From Planctomycetota bacterium (lineage in GTDB: Bacteria; Planctomycetota; Phycisphaerae; UBA1845), in the NCBI GenBank assembly GCA_013151185.1, contig JAADIU010000098.1:1-33062 (forward strand): DNA of 33,062 bases. Reading direction: 5' to 3'. Both the position numbers and the translations under genes were made by a program. The notes under the pieces are model-generated. The model saw nothing but the letters and a program-made list of their open reading frames with translations, had not been told where the DNA came from and did not search any database. Positions 8,373 through 17,239 of the stretch are shown here, piece after piece (positions within the stretch are counted from its first letter, which is position 1; each line of letters starts with the position of its first letter).

Positions 8373-9770
8373 CTATTGTTCCTCCGTTGCGCGACCGGGC
8401 ATGATGGCTTCAAATCGGCTGCCGGATCCAAGTGTCGATTCGCAGTGGATGCTCCCACCGTGCGTATGAATGACCTTCGCCACCATCGGCAGCCCCAAAC
8501 CGCTTCCCTCTGCCCGAGTGGTGAAGTCGGGGAGAAATATCTTGCCTTTCAAATCGTCGGGAATACCCGAGCCCTCGTCCTCAACAACAACGCACCATTG
8601 ATCCGCATGGTCCCGATCCGGGGTGACACGAATGCGGACGGTCTGATTCTTTTGGGAAGCTTGCACCGCATTCGTGATCAATGCAACCAGCGCTTGCTCA
8701 AAATGAAATCCGTCGACTACCGCGTATCGCGCGACGGGATCGATCATCGCGACAATATGCACACCAACGCGGTCGGCCATCGGAACCAATACGTTGCAGA
8801 CATTTTCGACCAACTCGGCCAGATCGGTGCGCTGCGGATCGATGTTCATGGGTTCGACGGCATGTTGCAAGTCGCGAAGCCACTGCTCCAACCGATCGAT
8901 GGCTTTGATGATTCTGTGTTGGTATTCGTCGATGTCTTCCGCGCTGACGTCTTGACGGCGCGTGGCTTCTGCCAATCCGCGGATGCCAGCCAATGGGTTG
9001 CGTGTGTTGTGGGCGATGCGGCGGAACATCTCGCCAGCCGCTGCCTGCCGCTCCTGCTCGATCAGCTTTGCCTGCATGTCGACAATCGTCGCCGACATCT
9101 GGTTGACTTCGCCCGCCAACTTGCCCAGTTCGTCTGCCGACCGGGGTTCAATTCGGTAGTCGAAGTGGCCTTCCGCAATCTGTTGGGTGGCGACGCGCAG
9201 ACCGGCGACGGGCACCAAGACCCAGCGGCGCACCAGCACCAAGCCAGCCACGCACAACGCGGCACCCACGATGGCGTTGTAGATCAATATTTTGACGACC
9301 CGCTGCTGAGTTCTCGCTGCATGGTCGATGGCATCGCGGCGATTCGTGGTAATCAGCGCGCTGATCTGGCCCAACAGCGAATCGCAATTGCGCAATAGTT
9401 CTGCCGGGAGGCGGGGCGAACTTGCAGCCAGTGCATCTGAAAGGTTTCGCCAGAGAACCGTTTCGTTTGGGTCGGAAGTCGCGATAGATTCATCGATGAG
9501 GCGAGTGGCAACCGCTGCACGGAGGGGGGCCAATGTCGACGCGGGAAGCGTTGCCGTCTGACCGGGTTTCTGAAACTCATACCGCGTTCTTGCGACCTGA
9601 ATCGGAACCCTTAGCCGCTCAATTTCTGTCTGACGCACGAACGAAGATTGCACGTCGATAAACGCGGATTGAAAATACACGACGATGCACCAACCCGACA
9701 TGATGAGGTTGGCCGACAGCGAGAGCACATAGATCAACGCCAGCACACCGAATTTGTGTCGCAGTTTCAT
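8373..9770 (-). CDS. Membrane sensor histidine kinase (HAMP, HisKA, HATPase_c), partner of the downstream regulator
   Basis: 465 aa; N-terminal TM, second TM AIVGAALCVAGLVLV, HAMP-like region, H-box RIAHNTRNPLAGIRG, N-box NAVQAS, DEGSGIP, GSGLGLPMVAKVIHTHGG. 3-nt gap to the regulator. Confidence 0.93.
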   Translation of the reverse strand: MKLRHKFGVLALIYVLSLSANLIMSGWCIVVYFQSAFIDVQSSFVRQTEIERLRVPIQVARTRYEFQKPGQTATLPASTLAPLRAAVATRLIDESIATSDPNETVLWRNLSDALAASSPRLPAELLRNCDSLLGQISALITTNRRDAIDHAARTQQRVVKILIYNAIVGAALCVAGLVLVRRWVLVPVAGLRVATQQIAEGHFDYRIEPRSADELGKLAGEVNQMSATIVDMQAKLIEQERQAAAGEMFRRIAHNTRNPLAGIRGLAEATRRQDVSAEDIDEYQHRIIKAIDRLEQWLRDLQHAVEPMNIDPQRTDLAELVENVCNVLVPMADRVGVHIVAMIDPVARYAVVDGFHFEQALVALITNAVQASQKNQTVRIRVTPDRDHADQWCVVVEDEGSGIPDDLKGKIFLPDFTTRAEGSGLGLPMVAKVIHTHGGSIHCESTLGSGSRFEAIMPGRATEEQ

Positions 9771-9818
9771 GCTGGCGATCCCCGTCCCGAAGATGCGGGC
9801 GTGTGCAAACGCGCTGGC

Positions 9819-10637
9819 CTATTCATTTTCATCGGGCGGTGGTTGATATGCCCAATCCCAACCCGGAGCCGTCGCAGGATTGCGGGAACTCCAGACGTGT
9901 CCGCCAATGAATGCGGCATGAACCTGGCCGGCATGTCGCCCGGCTGGAAACCAAAATTTTCCGGAAGTGTACAAGCCACTCTGCGCGGCGGGCGGTGTCG
10001 AGTAGAACGGTACGAGCGGTTGCGGTCGATTTTGGGCGCTCATTCCATCGACATCAAAAGCCAACGGAGTCCACGGGTGATTCAGAATTCTTGGGGATAG
10101 GGTTACACTGCGCAAACTGTCAAGTTGAATTGTACCGTAGTTGATTTTGATATTACCCATGTGCAGCCGCATGTTGAAACCAATGCTCACATTTTCAAGT
10201 GGCAAGATCGAGAGTTCGGCGGGTTGGATCGTGCCATCGTGGCCGAGTCCGCGCGGCCCAGCCGGGCAAATCAACGGTTGCTTGCGTGCCTCGAAAGTAA
10301 CCTTGTTGACCTGAGTGGCGTCACCTTTGATGAATTCCTCGGTTCCATAGAGGCTGTCTTGAAAATCTTCAAGACGAAACCGGTTGCCACCCAGCCGGTT
10401 GCTTTCGCGGCCCCGATCTCCGTGGGCATAGTCATCTGCAAACATCTGAAATGCCTGGGCAACGCCCTGTAACTTATTTTTGCAGAGCACGCTCTTGGCT
10501 GAGTTTCGTACACTGCTCAACGTCGTGAGTAGGATACTCATGAGGGTACTCATGATGGCCACGACAACGAGCAATTCCACCAGCGTCAGCGCCGGGCGTG
10601 CGCGCGTGCTTCGGGTTGTCGTCAGTCGGCGTCTCAA
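9819..10637 (-). CDS. Type II secretion/pilin-like pseudopilin (prepilin N-terminal methylation motif)
   Basis: 272 aa; PALTLVELLVVVAIMSTLMSILL; C-term RHAGQVHAAFIGGHVW resembles the degenerate end of planctomycete pseudopilins. TTG start overlaps the upstream TGA (TTGA). Confidence 0.82.
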   Translation of the reverse strand: MRRRLTTTRSTRARPALTLVELLVVVAIMSTLMSILLTTLSSVRNSAKSVLCKNKLQGVAQAFQMFADDYAHGDRGRESNRLGGNRFRLEDFQDSLYGTEEFIKGDATQVNKVTFEARKQPLICPAGPRGLGHDGTIQPAELSILPLENVSIGFNMRLHMGNIKINYGTIQLDSLRSVTLSPRILNHPWTPLAFDVDGMSAQNRPQPLVPFYSTPPAAQSGLYTSGKFWFPAGRHAGQVHAAFIGGHVWSSRNPATAPGWDWAYQPPPDENE

Positions 10638-12196
10638 GGCACAAGCCCCATATTCGGCACCACGAACATGATGTTTCCGGGCCCGCCCATCGAACCACCG
10701 AACAGTTCGATCTCTGCCGGTGTGACGTTGCCATCACCGTTCGTATCGATTTCGTCGCACTCGGCTGGAATGGGCGTTCCACCGCCCGATTCGACGCACC
10801 GCTGAATGATGGCGAAGTCGACCAGATCCAGATCGCCGTCATGGTCCACGTCATACAACGCGGTGGTATTGACTCCCGGTGGGCGATCATCGGAATTCAC
10901 CAAGCCGTCATAGTTGGCGTCGTGAACGTCAAACCCATCGCCAAAGTTGATGATTGTCAGTGTGCCATCTACCACGCCGTCCGCATCGCAAGCGCCGCCA
11001 TCTTCCGCAGACAGAAACGCGTCGAACATCTCCACGTCTTCCGTGTCAACCACCGCGTCACCGTTGTAGTCGCGCTTCAGCAGGTTTGGTGCGATATCTG
11101 CCCATGCCAAACCGGGCACGAGCGTGCCGGGATCCACAAACACGCTGATGAGCATCACGTTAACATCCCACAATGCGGGATTCAGGTAGTCGTTGGGTAT
11201 CAGGAATTCCCATCCTTCAATCAAAGGATAGTTCACGTCGGACCGATCCACGATCGTTGCGAATTGCGTGCTGAGCACGACGTGGTCCATGGCTTCGCGG
11301 ATGCTGTTCTGGTTGTCGGCGCAACAATCCGGTGCCTCGGGTACCGAGTCGGACATGGCGGCAGAGCCGTTCAGCGTGAGGGGGTAAACGAGTGACACGG
11401 TTGTTCGATCGAACTCGATGGAATGCGAAAACAGCAAGTCGACTTGTGGCGTGTAGGTGGGCAGGCCATTCGAGCAGCACACCAGAATGAAGTCGTCAAA
11501 ACCGTGGGCGCGGTTCAAGAATGGTCCGCGAACGGTCCACACTTCGCCCGGCTCGAACAGAGAGTTGCCGTTGCTCCCGACATCGAACGACGTGACCGAG
11601 CCCCACAAGAATGCGAGATCGAATTCTTCACCACTCCGCTCCGGAAAGTATGGCCCGGTGCTGATGTCAGCGTCAAATGATCCGAGGCAGGAGTCGAGCG
11701 CCATTTTTCCAGAGAAGCGGCTTGCTTGGGGAACCCCGCCAAAGCGCGCGCCAGCCCCTTGATATCGAAACTGTGGACCGAGCAATTCGCCGCCGGTCAA
11801 TTCATTGGCGTCGATATCGAATTCGATAAACCCGAGCAGGGGGTTGTCGCCGAAGAAGAAGATGTTCGTTGGAAAATCCAGACCGGGTGGGTTCACAAGT
11901 CCCTTGAATACCAAGTCCAATCGAAAGAAGTCGGCAGGGGCAGCCGTCCACTGCCCACGAAACAAGGCGTCCGCAGCGTCGTTCGGTGTCCATGCGCCGA
12001 TCTCATAACGGATCAAATCGAGGCGGGGTGCATCGGGCAGGTTGACGGGGCTGCCGTCGAATCGAAGTAGACGTGCATCGCCCGCGCCGTCGAAGTATTT
12101 CTTGGGGACATCCGCCCCGCGCGTGGGTTGTCCCGCGCCGAACAAAACGATTGCACACCCCACAACCGCGCATACTTGCCTCAATGAAATTCCCAT
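10634..12196 (-). CDS. Secreted protein with multiple EF-hand/dockerin-like repeats
   Basis: 520 aa; signal peptide MGISLRQVCAVVGCAIVLFGAGQPTRGA; RDYNGDAVVDTEDVEMF, HDANYDGLVNSDD, YDVDHDGDLDLVDFAIIQRCVESG, IDTNGDGNVTPAEIELFGG. Confidence 0.82.
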   Translation of the reverse strand: MGISLRQVCAVVGCAIVLFGAGQPTRGADVPKKYFDGAGDARLLRFDGSPVNLPDAPRLDLIRYEIGAWTPNDAADALFRGQWTAAPADFFRLDLVFKGLVNPPGLDFPTNIFFFGDNPLLGFIEFDIDANELTGGELLGPQFRYQGAGARFGGVPQASRFSGKMALDSCLGSFDADISTGPYFPERSGEEFDLAFLWGSVTSFDVGSNGNSLFEPGEVWTVRGPFLNRAHGFDDFILVCCSNGLPTYTPQVDLLFSHSIEFDRTTVSLVYPLTLNGSAAMSDSVPEAPDCCADNQNSIREAMDHVVLSTQFATIVDRSDVNYPLIEGWEFLIPNDYLNPALWDVNVMLISVFVDPGTLVPGLAWADIAPNLLKRDYNGDAVVDTEDVEMFDAFLSAEDGGACDADGVVDGTLTIINFGDGFDVHDANYDGLVNSDDRPPGVNTTALYDVDHDGDLDLVDFAIIQRCVESGGGTPIPAECDEIDTNGDGNVTPAEIELFGGSMGGPGNIMFVVPNMGLVP

Positions 12197-12498
12197 GCTC
12201 TTTCACCGTTGCTTGTGAAACGTCGTTGTCCCGATGGGCGCACACCGCGCCCCGTTCGTACGCTTCCTGCTTCCCCATCGCGCATGCAGAGCACGGGACG
12301 TCGCGAAGATATGGGGGGACATGGAGCAGAGCGCTACCCGGACCATCCACCTACGGCAACCAGTATAGCCGCAAACGGTACCCGGACCCAAGGAGAACTT
12401 CGCGCGATCGAGACAAAGCGTGTCTTGGGGGACCTCACTGCAACAAATCGTTATCGCAGATTACTCTTGGATGCCGCAAGTCGCGATTGAAGGAGGCG

Positions 12499-13701
12499 TT
12501 ATCGGCCAAGGAAATCGCGTAACCGTCGCAGATCTGAAATGGTGATCGAACCGCGCTTGGCGATGTGTGTCCCGTCCGGTTTGACTGCGATGAACGCGGG
12601 GGCGCGGTCGACGTCGTATTGCCGCATGGCTTCTCCGACGAGCGGATCAGATGCACTTGCTCGACAGTTGACGGTGTCTTTGAAGAGATTTCTGGCACCT
12701 TGCGTATCCAGCAAACGGGCCATCCGCATTGATGTTTCATCCGAGGGTGCCTCGTAGAAAATAAAAAGCCCTCGACTTTCACGTTGCGCGCGGATGCGGG
12801 CTGCGTCGTGTCCTCGCTGCCATTTGAGGGGTGTGGGTACCCTGGTTTGCGTCGACCCGGACGTGCGATGTTGAGCACCTCTTGATCCTCCGACTGGAGG
12901 TTGTTGCCCGCGGTTTGAGGCCATCGCCGACGACAGGAACCCGACGATATCGCGCACACTCCCCAGCCCTTCGCGTTTCTGGAAGGAGCCATTTTGATGC
13001 ACAACGATGATCGCGGGGAATTTCGTCACGCCATATTGAGCGACGTGTTTTCGGTTGGGCGTGTAATCCCAGTCGAGAACACAATTGATCGTCTCGGTAC
13101 AGTGTGCGGCGATCTCAGGCCGGCTCATGCGCGTGATCATCTCGTTGGAGTTTGCGTCGAGCCACCATTTGTAAAGGATCATCATCTTTCTGTTTTGGCG
13201 CCGGGCGCGTTCTCTGGCCCGCTCAAACGTGCCCTCTGCGCGAATCAGATAGTCGGTGGGGCGGGGGATGGCCCGGTTGACGTTTGGCTTTTGCCCCGGC
13301 GGTTTCGCGTTTGACAGGAACGCTCTGATTTGAACAGCATCCGACACGTCTGCAAGCGCATGGTACGTCCCATCAGGATGAATCACGATGAGCGCCGGCG
13401 GTGATGTCACCCCATACTGTGCAACGAACTTACGATTCGGATCGTATGCCGAGATCAGCGAACAGGCGACGTATCCTTCCAGAAGGGCCATCGTTTCGGG
13501 TTGTTCGAGAACCTCGCGGATGCGCGCCGAAGCAACGTCGAGGTGGTCGCGATAGAAAACCAGGATGGGCCTTTCTTTCGGGCGTGCGATGCGCTCGGCT
13601 TCGTTGAATGTGTAAACCCAAGCGGGACCGCAAGCCGCCGCCGAAAACATGAGCAGCGCGCATGAACCGACGAAAGCCATTCGAGCGAGTCTTCGCCGCA
13701 T
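12499..13701 (-). CDS. Lipoprotein with three tandem thioredoxin-like domains lacking CxxC
   Basis: Track ORF starts at 13806, but ATG 13699-13701 has an upstream GAAAGGG SD and gives MRRRLARMAFVGSCALLMFSAAAC (lipobox). Three repeats: ILVFYRDHLDVAS...YGVTSPPALIVIHPDG; MILYKWWLDANS...YGVTKFPAIIVVHQNG; LFIFYEAPSDETS...YDVDRAPAFIAVKPDG. Confidence 0.82.
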   Translation of the reverse strand: MRRRLARMAFVGSCALLMFSAAACGPAWVYTFNEAERIARPKERPILVFYRDHLDVASARIREVLEQPETMALLEGYVACSLISAYDPNRKFVAQYGVTSPPALIVIHPDGTYHALADVSDAVQIRAFLSNAKPPGQKPNVNRAIPRPTDYLIRAEGTFERARERARRQNRKMMILYKWWLDANSNEMITRMSRPEIAAHCTETINCVLDWDYTPNRKHVAQYGVTKFPAIIVVHQNGSFQKREGLGSVRDIVGFLSSAMASNRGQQPPVGGSRGAQHRTSGSTQTRVPTPLKWQRGHDAARIRAQRESRGLFIFYEAPSDETSMRMARLLDTQGARNLFKDTVNCRASASDPLVGEAMRQYDVDRAPAFIAVKPDGTHIAKRGSITISDLRRLRDFLGR

Positions 13702-13878
13702 GAGCCCTTTCAGCCGAATAATTTTAGAAGGGAACGCATTGCCCAAGGGATGTCTCAAACCTTCATGCTTGCTTTCGGGGTCGAATGGGAATCCGTGCCC
13801 ATCCATCCTACGCGGGCCGCAAGTCTAAACGCGCGTCCAGCCAACCGCAACTACCATGCGCAACAACTACAAAGGAAT

Positions 13879-13912
13879 GGGCAGCCACTCCCCTCCATGG
13901 GAGCGACTGCCC
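13879..13912 (-). terminator. Terminator-like hairpin downstream of the redoxin gene
   Basis: GGGCAG-cca-CTCCC-ctccat-GGGAG-cga-CTGCCC; only a weak T-rich run on the minus strand. Confidence 0.45.
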
Positions 13913-13942
13913 AAGTGTAGCCAACATTAGCGCAGGCTGAAA

Positions 13943-14575
13943 TCAGCCCGCGTACTTCACACCGCAACCGTACGGTTTGGTGGAAGCGACTTCGACCGTC
14001 GAGCCTGCGAGGGCAGCTTCGACGGCTTTGGCGACGTAGTTCGTCGCGTCTTTCTTCGCCCCGTGCGGGTTGTCATCGATGGCACCGGAATAGACGAGCG
14101 CGCCTTTCTTGTCGACGACATACATGTGGGGGGTGGTCTTCGCACCATAGGCGCGGCCGACTTTGCCGTCGGCATCGCGAAGGACAGCGTAAGGCAGCTT
14201 GACGCCATCGCTGTTTTTCCATTCGCGGATCATGTCTTCCGTGTACCCGTCCTTGTGGTCTGGCTTGGTGCTGTCGATGGCCAACCACACGACGTCCTTG
14301 CCTTTGAAGGAAGCAAACGTTTTCTGCATGGTTTGTTCCTTCTTTTGGTGGCGAGCAACAACAGGGCAGGTGCAGCAGGTCCATTCCAAGACCACGACCT
14401 TGCCTTTGTAGTCGGAGAGCTTGTGCTCTTTGCCGTCTACATCTTTGAGGGAAAACTCGGGTGCGGCTTTTCCGAGTTCGGCATGGGCATGATCATGTTT
14501 GTCACCGGCGCTTGCCATTTGTGCGAAGGTCAATCCGACGAGGACCGACAGTCCCAACGTGAGTGATTTCTTCAT
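13943..14575 (-). CDS. Secreted thioredoxin/AhpC-TSA-family redoxin
   Basis: ATG 14573-14575 with GGAGAA upstream gives signal peptide MKKSLTLGLSVLVGLTFAQMASA; GKAAPEFSLKDVDGKEHKLSDYKGKVVVLEWTCCTCPVVARH; C-term KPYGCGVKYAG. Track start 14614 is 13 codons longer. Confidence 0.9.
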   Translation of the reverse strand: MKKSLTLGLSVLVGLTFAQMASAGDKHDHAHAELGKAAPEFSLKDVDGKEHKLSDYKGKVVVLEWTCCTCPVVARHQKKEQTMQKTFASFKGKDVVWLAIDSTKPDHKDGYTEDMIREWKNSDGVKLPYAVLRDADGKVGRAYGAKTTPHMYVVDKKGALVYSGAIDDNPHGAKKDATNYVAKAVEAALAGSTVEVASTKPYGCGVKYAG

Positions 14576-14901
14576 GATAGGGTTCTCCAAAACTGGTTCG
14601 ACGTCTTTGCCCACTGCGGGCCATTCGTTTGGTACGATGCATCGCCCCCCTTCGTGTTCAAGGGGTTCGTATTTGCGAAGCGCGACAACCTAGCGAGGCC
14701 ATCGGCTGGCGACAAGGCCTCCGACAATCGGTGCCATCGCCGCTACCGTTGTCTAAACCGGCATGTGAAAACATTATTCGCAGTCAGATTGGATCGATGT
14801 GGGATTCTTAGCGTAGACAGTGGAGAAAACCGGCGTTATGGTGTCGCGCCCGTAACAGGATTGTAACCAAAGATTCAGTTCAAAAATTAGAGATACGCAC
14901 G

Positions 14902-16425
14902 GTGGCTAGACTACACGAATATCAAGGCAAAGAACTGCTTAAGAAGTATGGCATTCCCATTCCCAAGGGATCGCCAGCCGACAGTCCGCAAGAGGCGAGG
15001 TCGGTGGCGGAGCGCATCGGCGGACCGGTGGTGGTCAAAATTCAGGCGTGGACGACACACCGCGCTGCGCTGGGCGGGATTCAATTTGCCGACACTCCCG
15101 AGGAAGCGGAAGATGCGGCTCAGCGCTTGCTGGGTATTAAGGTGGGCGCGTTCACCGTTGACAAAGTGTTGGTTGAACAGCGCCTCGACATCGAGCAGGA
15201 ATTCTATGCGTCGATCATCATCGATGATGCAGCCCGCAAACCGTTGCTACTATTCAGCACAGCCGGCGGAACGGGCATCGAGGAGCGGGCAGCCAGCGGT
15301 GAGGGGGGCGTCTCGACTTGTCATATCGATGTCAACCGGAAACTCCGCGACTATGAGGCCCGCAACCTGGTGCGGGGCGTCGGGCTGACTGGTAGAGTGC
15401 AGCGGGATGTCGCAAGTGCGCTCGTGCGGCTGGTTGAGCTTTCGATCGAGGTGGATGCCCGGTCGGCAGAGATCAATCCGCTGGTGGTGACCCGGGACGG
15501 CAAAGTGATGGCTGCAGACTGTCGCCTGACCATCGATGATTACGCCGTGTATCGCCATCCGGAGTTGGGGATTGATATTGCCCGCGAGTTGGATCACCCA
15601 CCGACCAAGCTCGAACGGATTGCCCAACACGTCGAAGACGCGGACTTTCGCGGGACGTTCTATTTTGCTCAGTTGGCGGAAGGCTTTACGAATTCGGAAC
15701 GCTATGTGGGATTCCACGGTGCGGGCGGTGGCGGTTCGATGATGAGCATGGACGCCATCACCGATGCGGGATTCAAGCTCGCAAACTTCACCGACACGAG
15801 CGGGAACCCCTCGGCAGCGAAGGTGTATCGTGCGGCGATCGTGATTTTGCATCAACCGAATATCGTCGGATACTTCGGCAGTGGTTCGGGCGTTGCGAGC
15901 CAGGAGCAGTTCCACAGTGCCTATGGGTTGGCCAAGGCGTTCGGCGAAATGGGTTTGAACATCCCTGCCGTCATTCGCCTCGGTGGAAACAGTGAAGACC
16001 GGGCTGTGCAGATTCTGAAGGATTCGGCGAAGCAGTTCGACGCCCCGGTCGAGGGTTACCGGAAGGATGACGCGCCTGCATTTTGTGCGCAGCGTTTCGG
16101 CGAGTTGGTCAAGTCGCACTCCGCTGGCGATCCGATGATGTGGCATAGGTTTGAACCGTGGCCCGAGGCATACTCCTTTCCAATCAAAGATGGCCGCGTG
16201 TATCTGGATCACACGCGCTGCGACAAATCAGTGAATGATGTGCTGACGGAATTCGGCGGCGGGATTTTTGAATTTGAAGATGGGAAACCCGTCCTGGGAA
16301 TTGGCGAGGACGAAGTGGCGGATCGAAACAGTGAGCTTGTTGCGTGCGAGGTCGAACTTCGCAATCGGGGCATGGATGTCATGTATGTATCTCTGCCAAT
16401 TCGAGGATTGCCCCAAGGCGCGTAG
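14902..16425 (+). CDS. SucC-like ATP-grasp protein (divergent succinyl-CoA ligase beta-subunit homologue)
   Basis: 507 aa, GTG start; MARLHEYQGKELLKKYGIPIPKGSPADSPQEA..., VVVKIQAW, SAEINPLVVTRDGKVMAADCRL, GAGGGGSMMSMDAITDAGFKLANFTDTSGNPSA, IRLGGNSED; long C-terminal extension relative to SucC. Confidence 0.85.
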   Translation: MARLHEYQGKELLKKYGIPIPKGSPADSPQEARSVAERIGGPVVVKIQAWTTHRAALGGIQFADTPEEAEDAAQRLLGIKVGAFTVDKVLVEQRLDIEQEFYASIIIDDAARKPLLLFSTAGGTGIEERAASGEGGVSTCHIDVNRKLRDYEARNLVRGVGLTGRVQRDVASALVRLVELSIEVDARSAEINPLVVTRDGKVMAADCRLTIDDYAVYRHPELGIDIARELDHPPTKLERIAQHVEDADFRGTFYFAQLAEGFTNSERYVGFHGAGGGGSMMSMDAITDAGFKLANFTDTSGNPSAAKVYRAAIVILHQPNIVGYFGSGSGVASQEQFHSAYGLAKAFGEMGLNIPAVIRLGGNSEDRAVQILKDSAKQFDAPVEGYRKDDAPAFCAQRFGELVKSHSAGDPMMWHRFEPWPEAYSFPIKDGRVYLDHTRCDKSVNDVLTEFGGGIFEFEDGKPVLGIGEDEVADRNSELVACEVELRNRGMDVMYVSLPIRGLPQGA

Positions 16426-16515
16426 CGGGCCCGCTGCAAGAAAATGTTCCGTGCTTGGCGCGGAGTTCGAAACCACCCGACCAAATGGATTGGGGATTGA
16501 AAGGATGGATGAGCG

Positions 16516-17232
16516 ATGTTGAAGATGAATCGGTTGTGTGCGTTCGTACTTTTGTCGGCGTTTTGTGCGGTGCCGTGTTTTGCGGAAACGTTTGAAGAGG
16601 TTGAAAAAAAGATTCGCGATGCAGTGAAGAAAACCAAGTCATTCAAAGCCGACATTAAGTCTGAAATGCAGATGAAAATGGAAGGTTTTGAAATGCGCAG
16701 TTTGATGGTCGGGAAGATGGAAAGCGTGCTTGATGGTGAACTTTACAAGATGTATTCCGAAGCGGCGAGCGATTCGACGCAGAAAGTGGCGGGCGTCGAA
16801 CGAAAGACAAAACAGAATATGATTGGCATAAGTGACGGAAAATTTCTCTACACGGTTGTGGAAGAGGACGGAAAAAAGCAGGCGACCAAAACCAAAGCGC
16901 CCAGTCGTGCCGACTCGGAAGTACCCTGGGCGGTGTTTCGCAAGAATGGAGATTTCAAAGTCCTACCCGATGAGAAAATTGATGGGCAGGACTGTTATGT
17001 GATTGAGATGAAGATGAAAACCCCGCCCGTGGGTGGAGGTTTGAAGCGAACGGTTTTCTATTGCCGCAAAGATTGTGGCGCGCAGATCAAGGTTGTCGGG
17101 TACGCGTCAGACGACAAAGTCATGATGACGACGACATACACAAACGTAGAAATCAACAAGGACATACCCGCGAGTCGATTCGTGTTTAAGGCGCCGGAAG
17201 GTGTTACCGTGGTTGACAGGACGGGTGCTTGA
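16516..17232 (+). CDS. Secreted LolA-like (outer-membrane lipoprotein carrier/sorting fold) protein
   Basis: 238 aa; signal peptide NRLCAFVLLSAFCAVPCFAE; KIRDAVKKTKSFKADIKSEMQMKMEGF...; DGQDCYVIEMKMK; FVFKAPEGVTVVD. Alternative start at 16525. Confidence 0.7.
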   Translation: MLKMNRLCAFVLLSAFCAVPCFAETFEEVEKKIRDAVKKTKSFKADIKSEMQMKMEGFEMRSLMVGKMESVLDGELYKMYSEAASDSTQKVAGVERKTKQNMIGISDGKFLYTVVEEDGKKQATKTKAPSRADSEVPWAVFRKNGDFKVLPDEKIDGQDCYVIEMKMKTPPVGGGLKRTVFYCRKDCGAQIKVVGYASDDKVMMTTTYTNVEINKDIPASRFVFKAPEGVTVVDRTGA

Positions 17233-17239
17233 GATGCGA

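Noticed and set aside
8292-9398. 368-aa plus-strand ORF
   Set aside because: Antisense to the HK and RR genes, which carry diagnostic motifs.
10598-11395. 265-aa plus-strand ORF
   Set aside because: Antisense to the EF-hand protein; repetitive Asp codons on the other strand explain the open frame.
15250-16212. 320-aa minus-strand ORF
   Set aside because: Antisense to the SucC-like gene; no domain signal.
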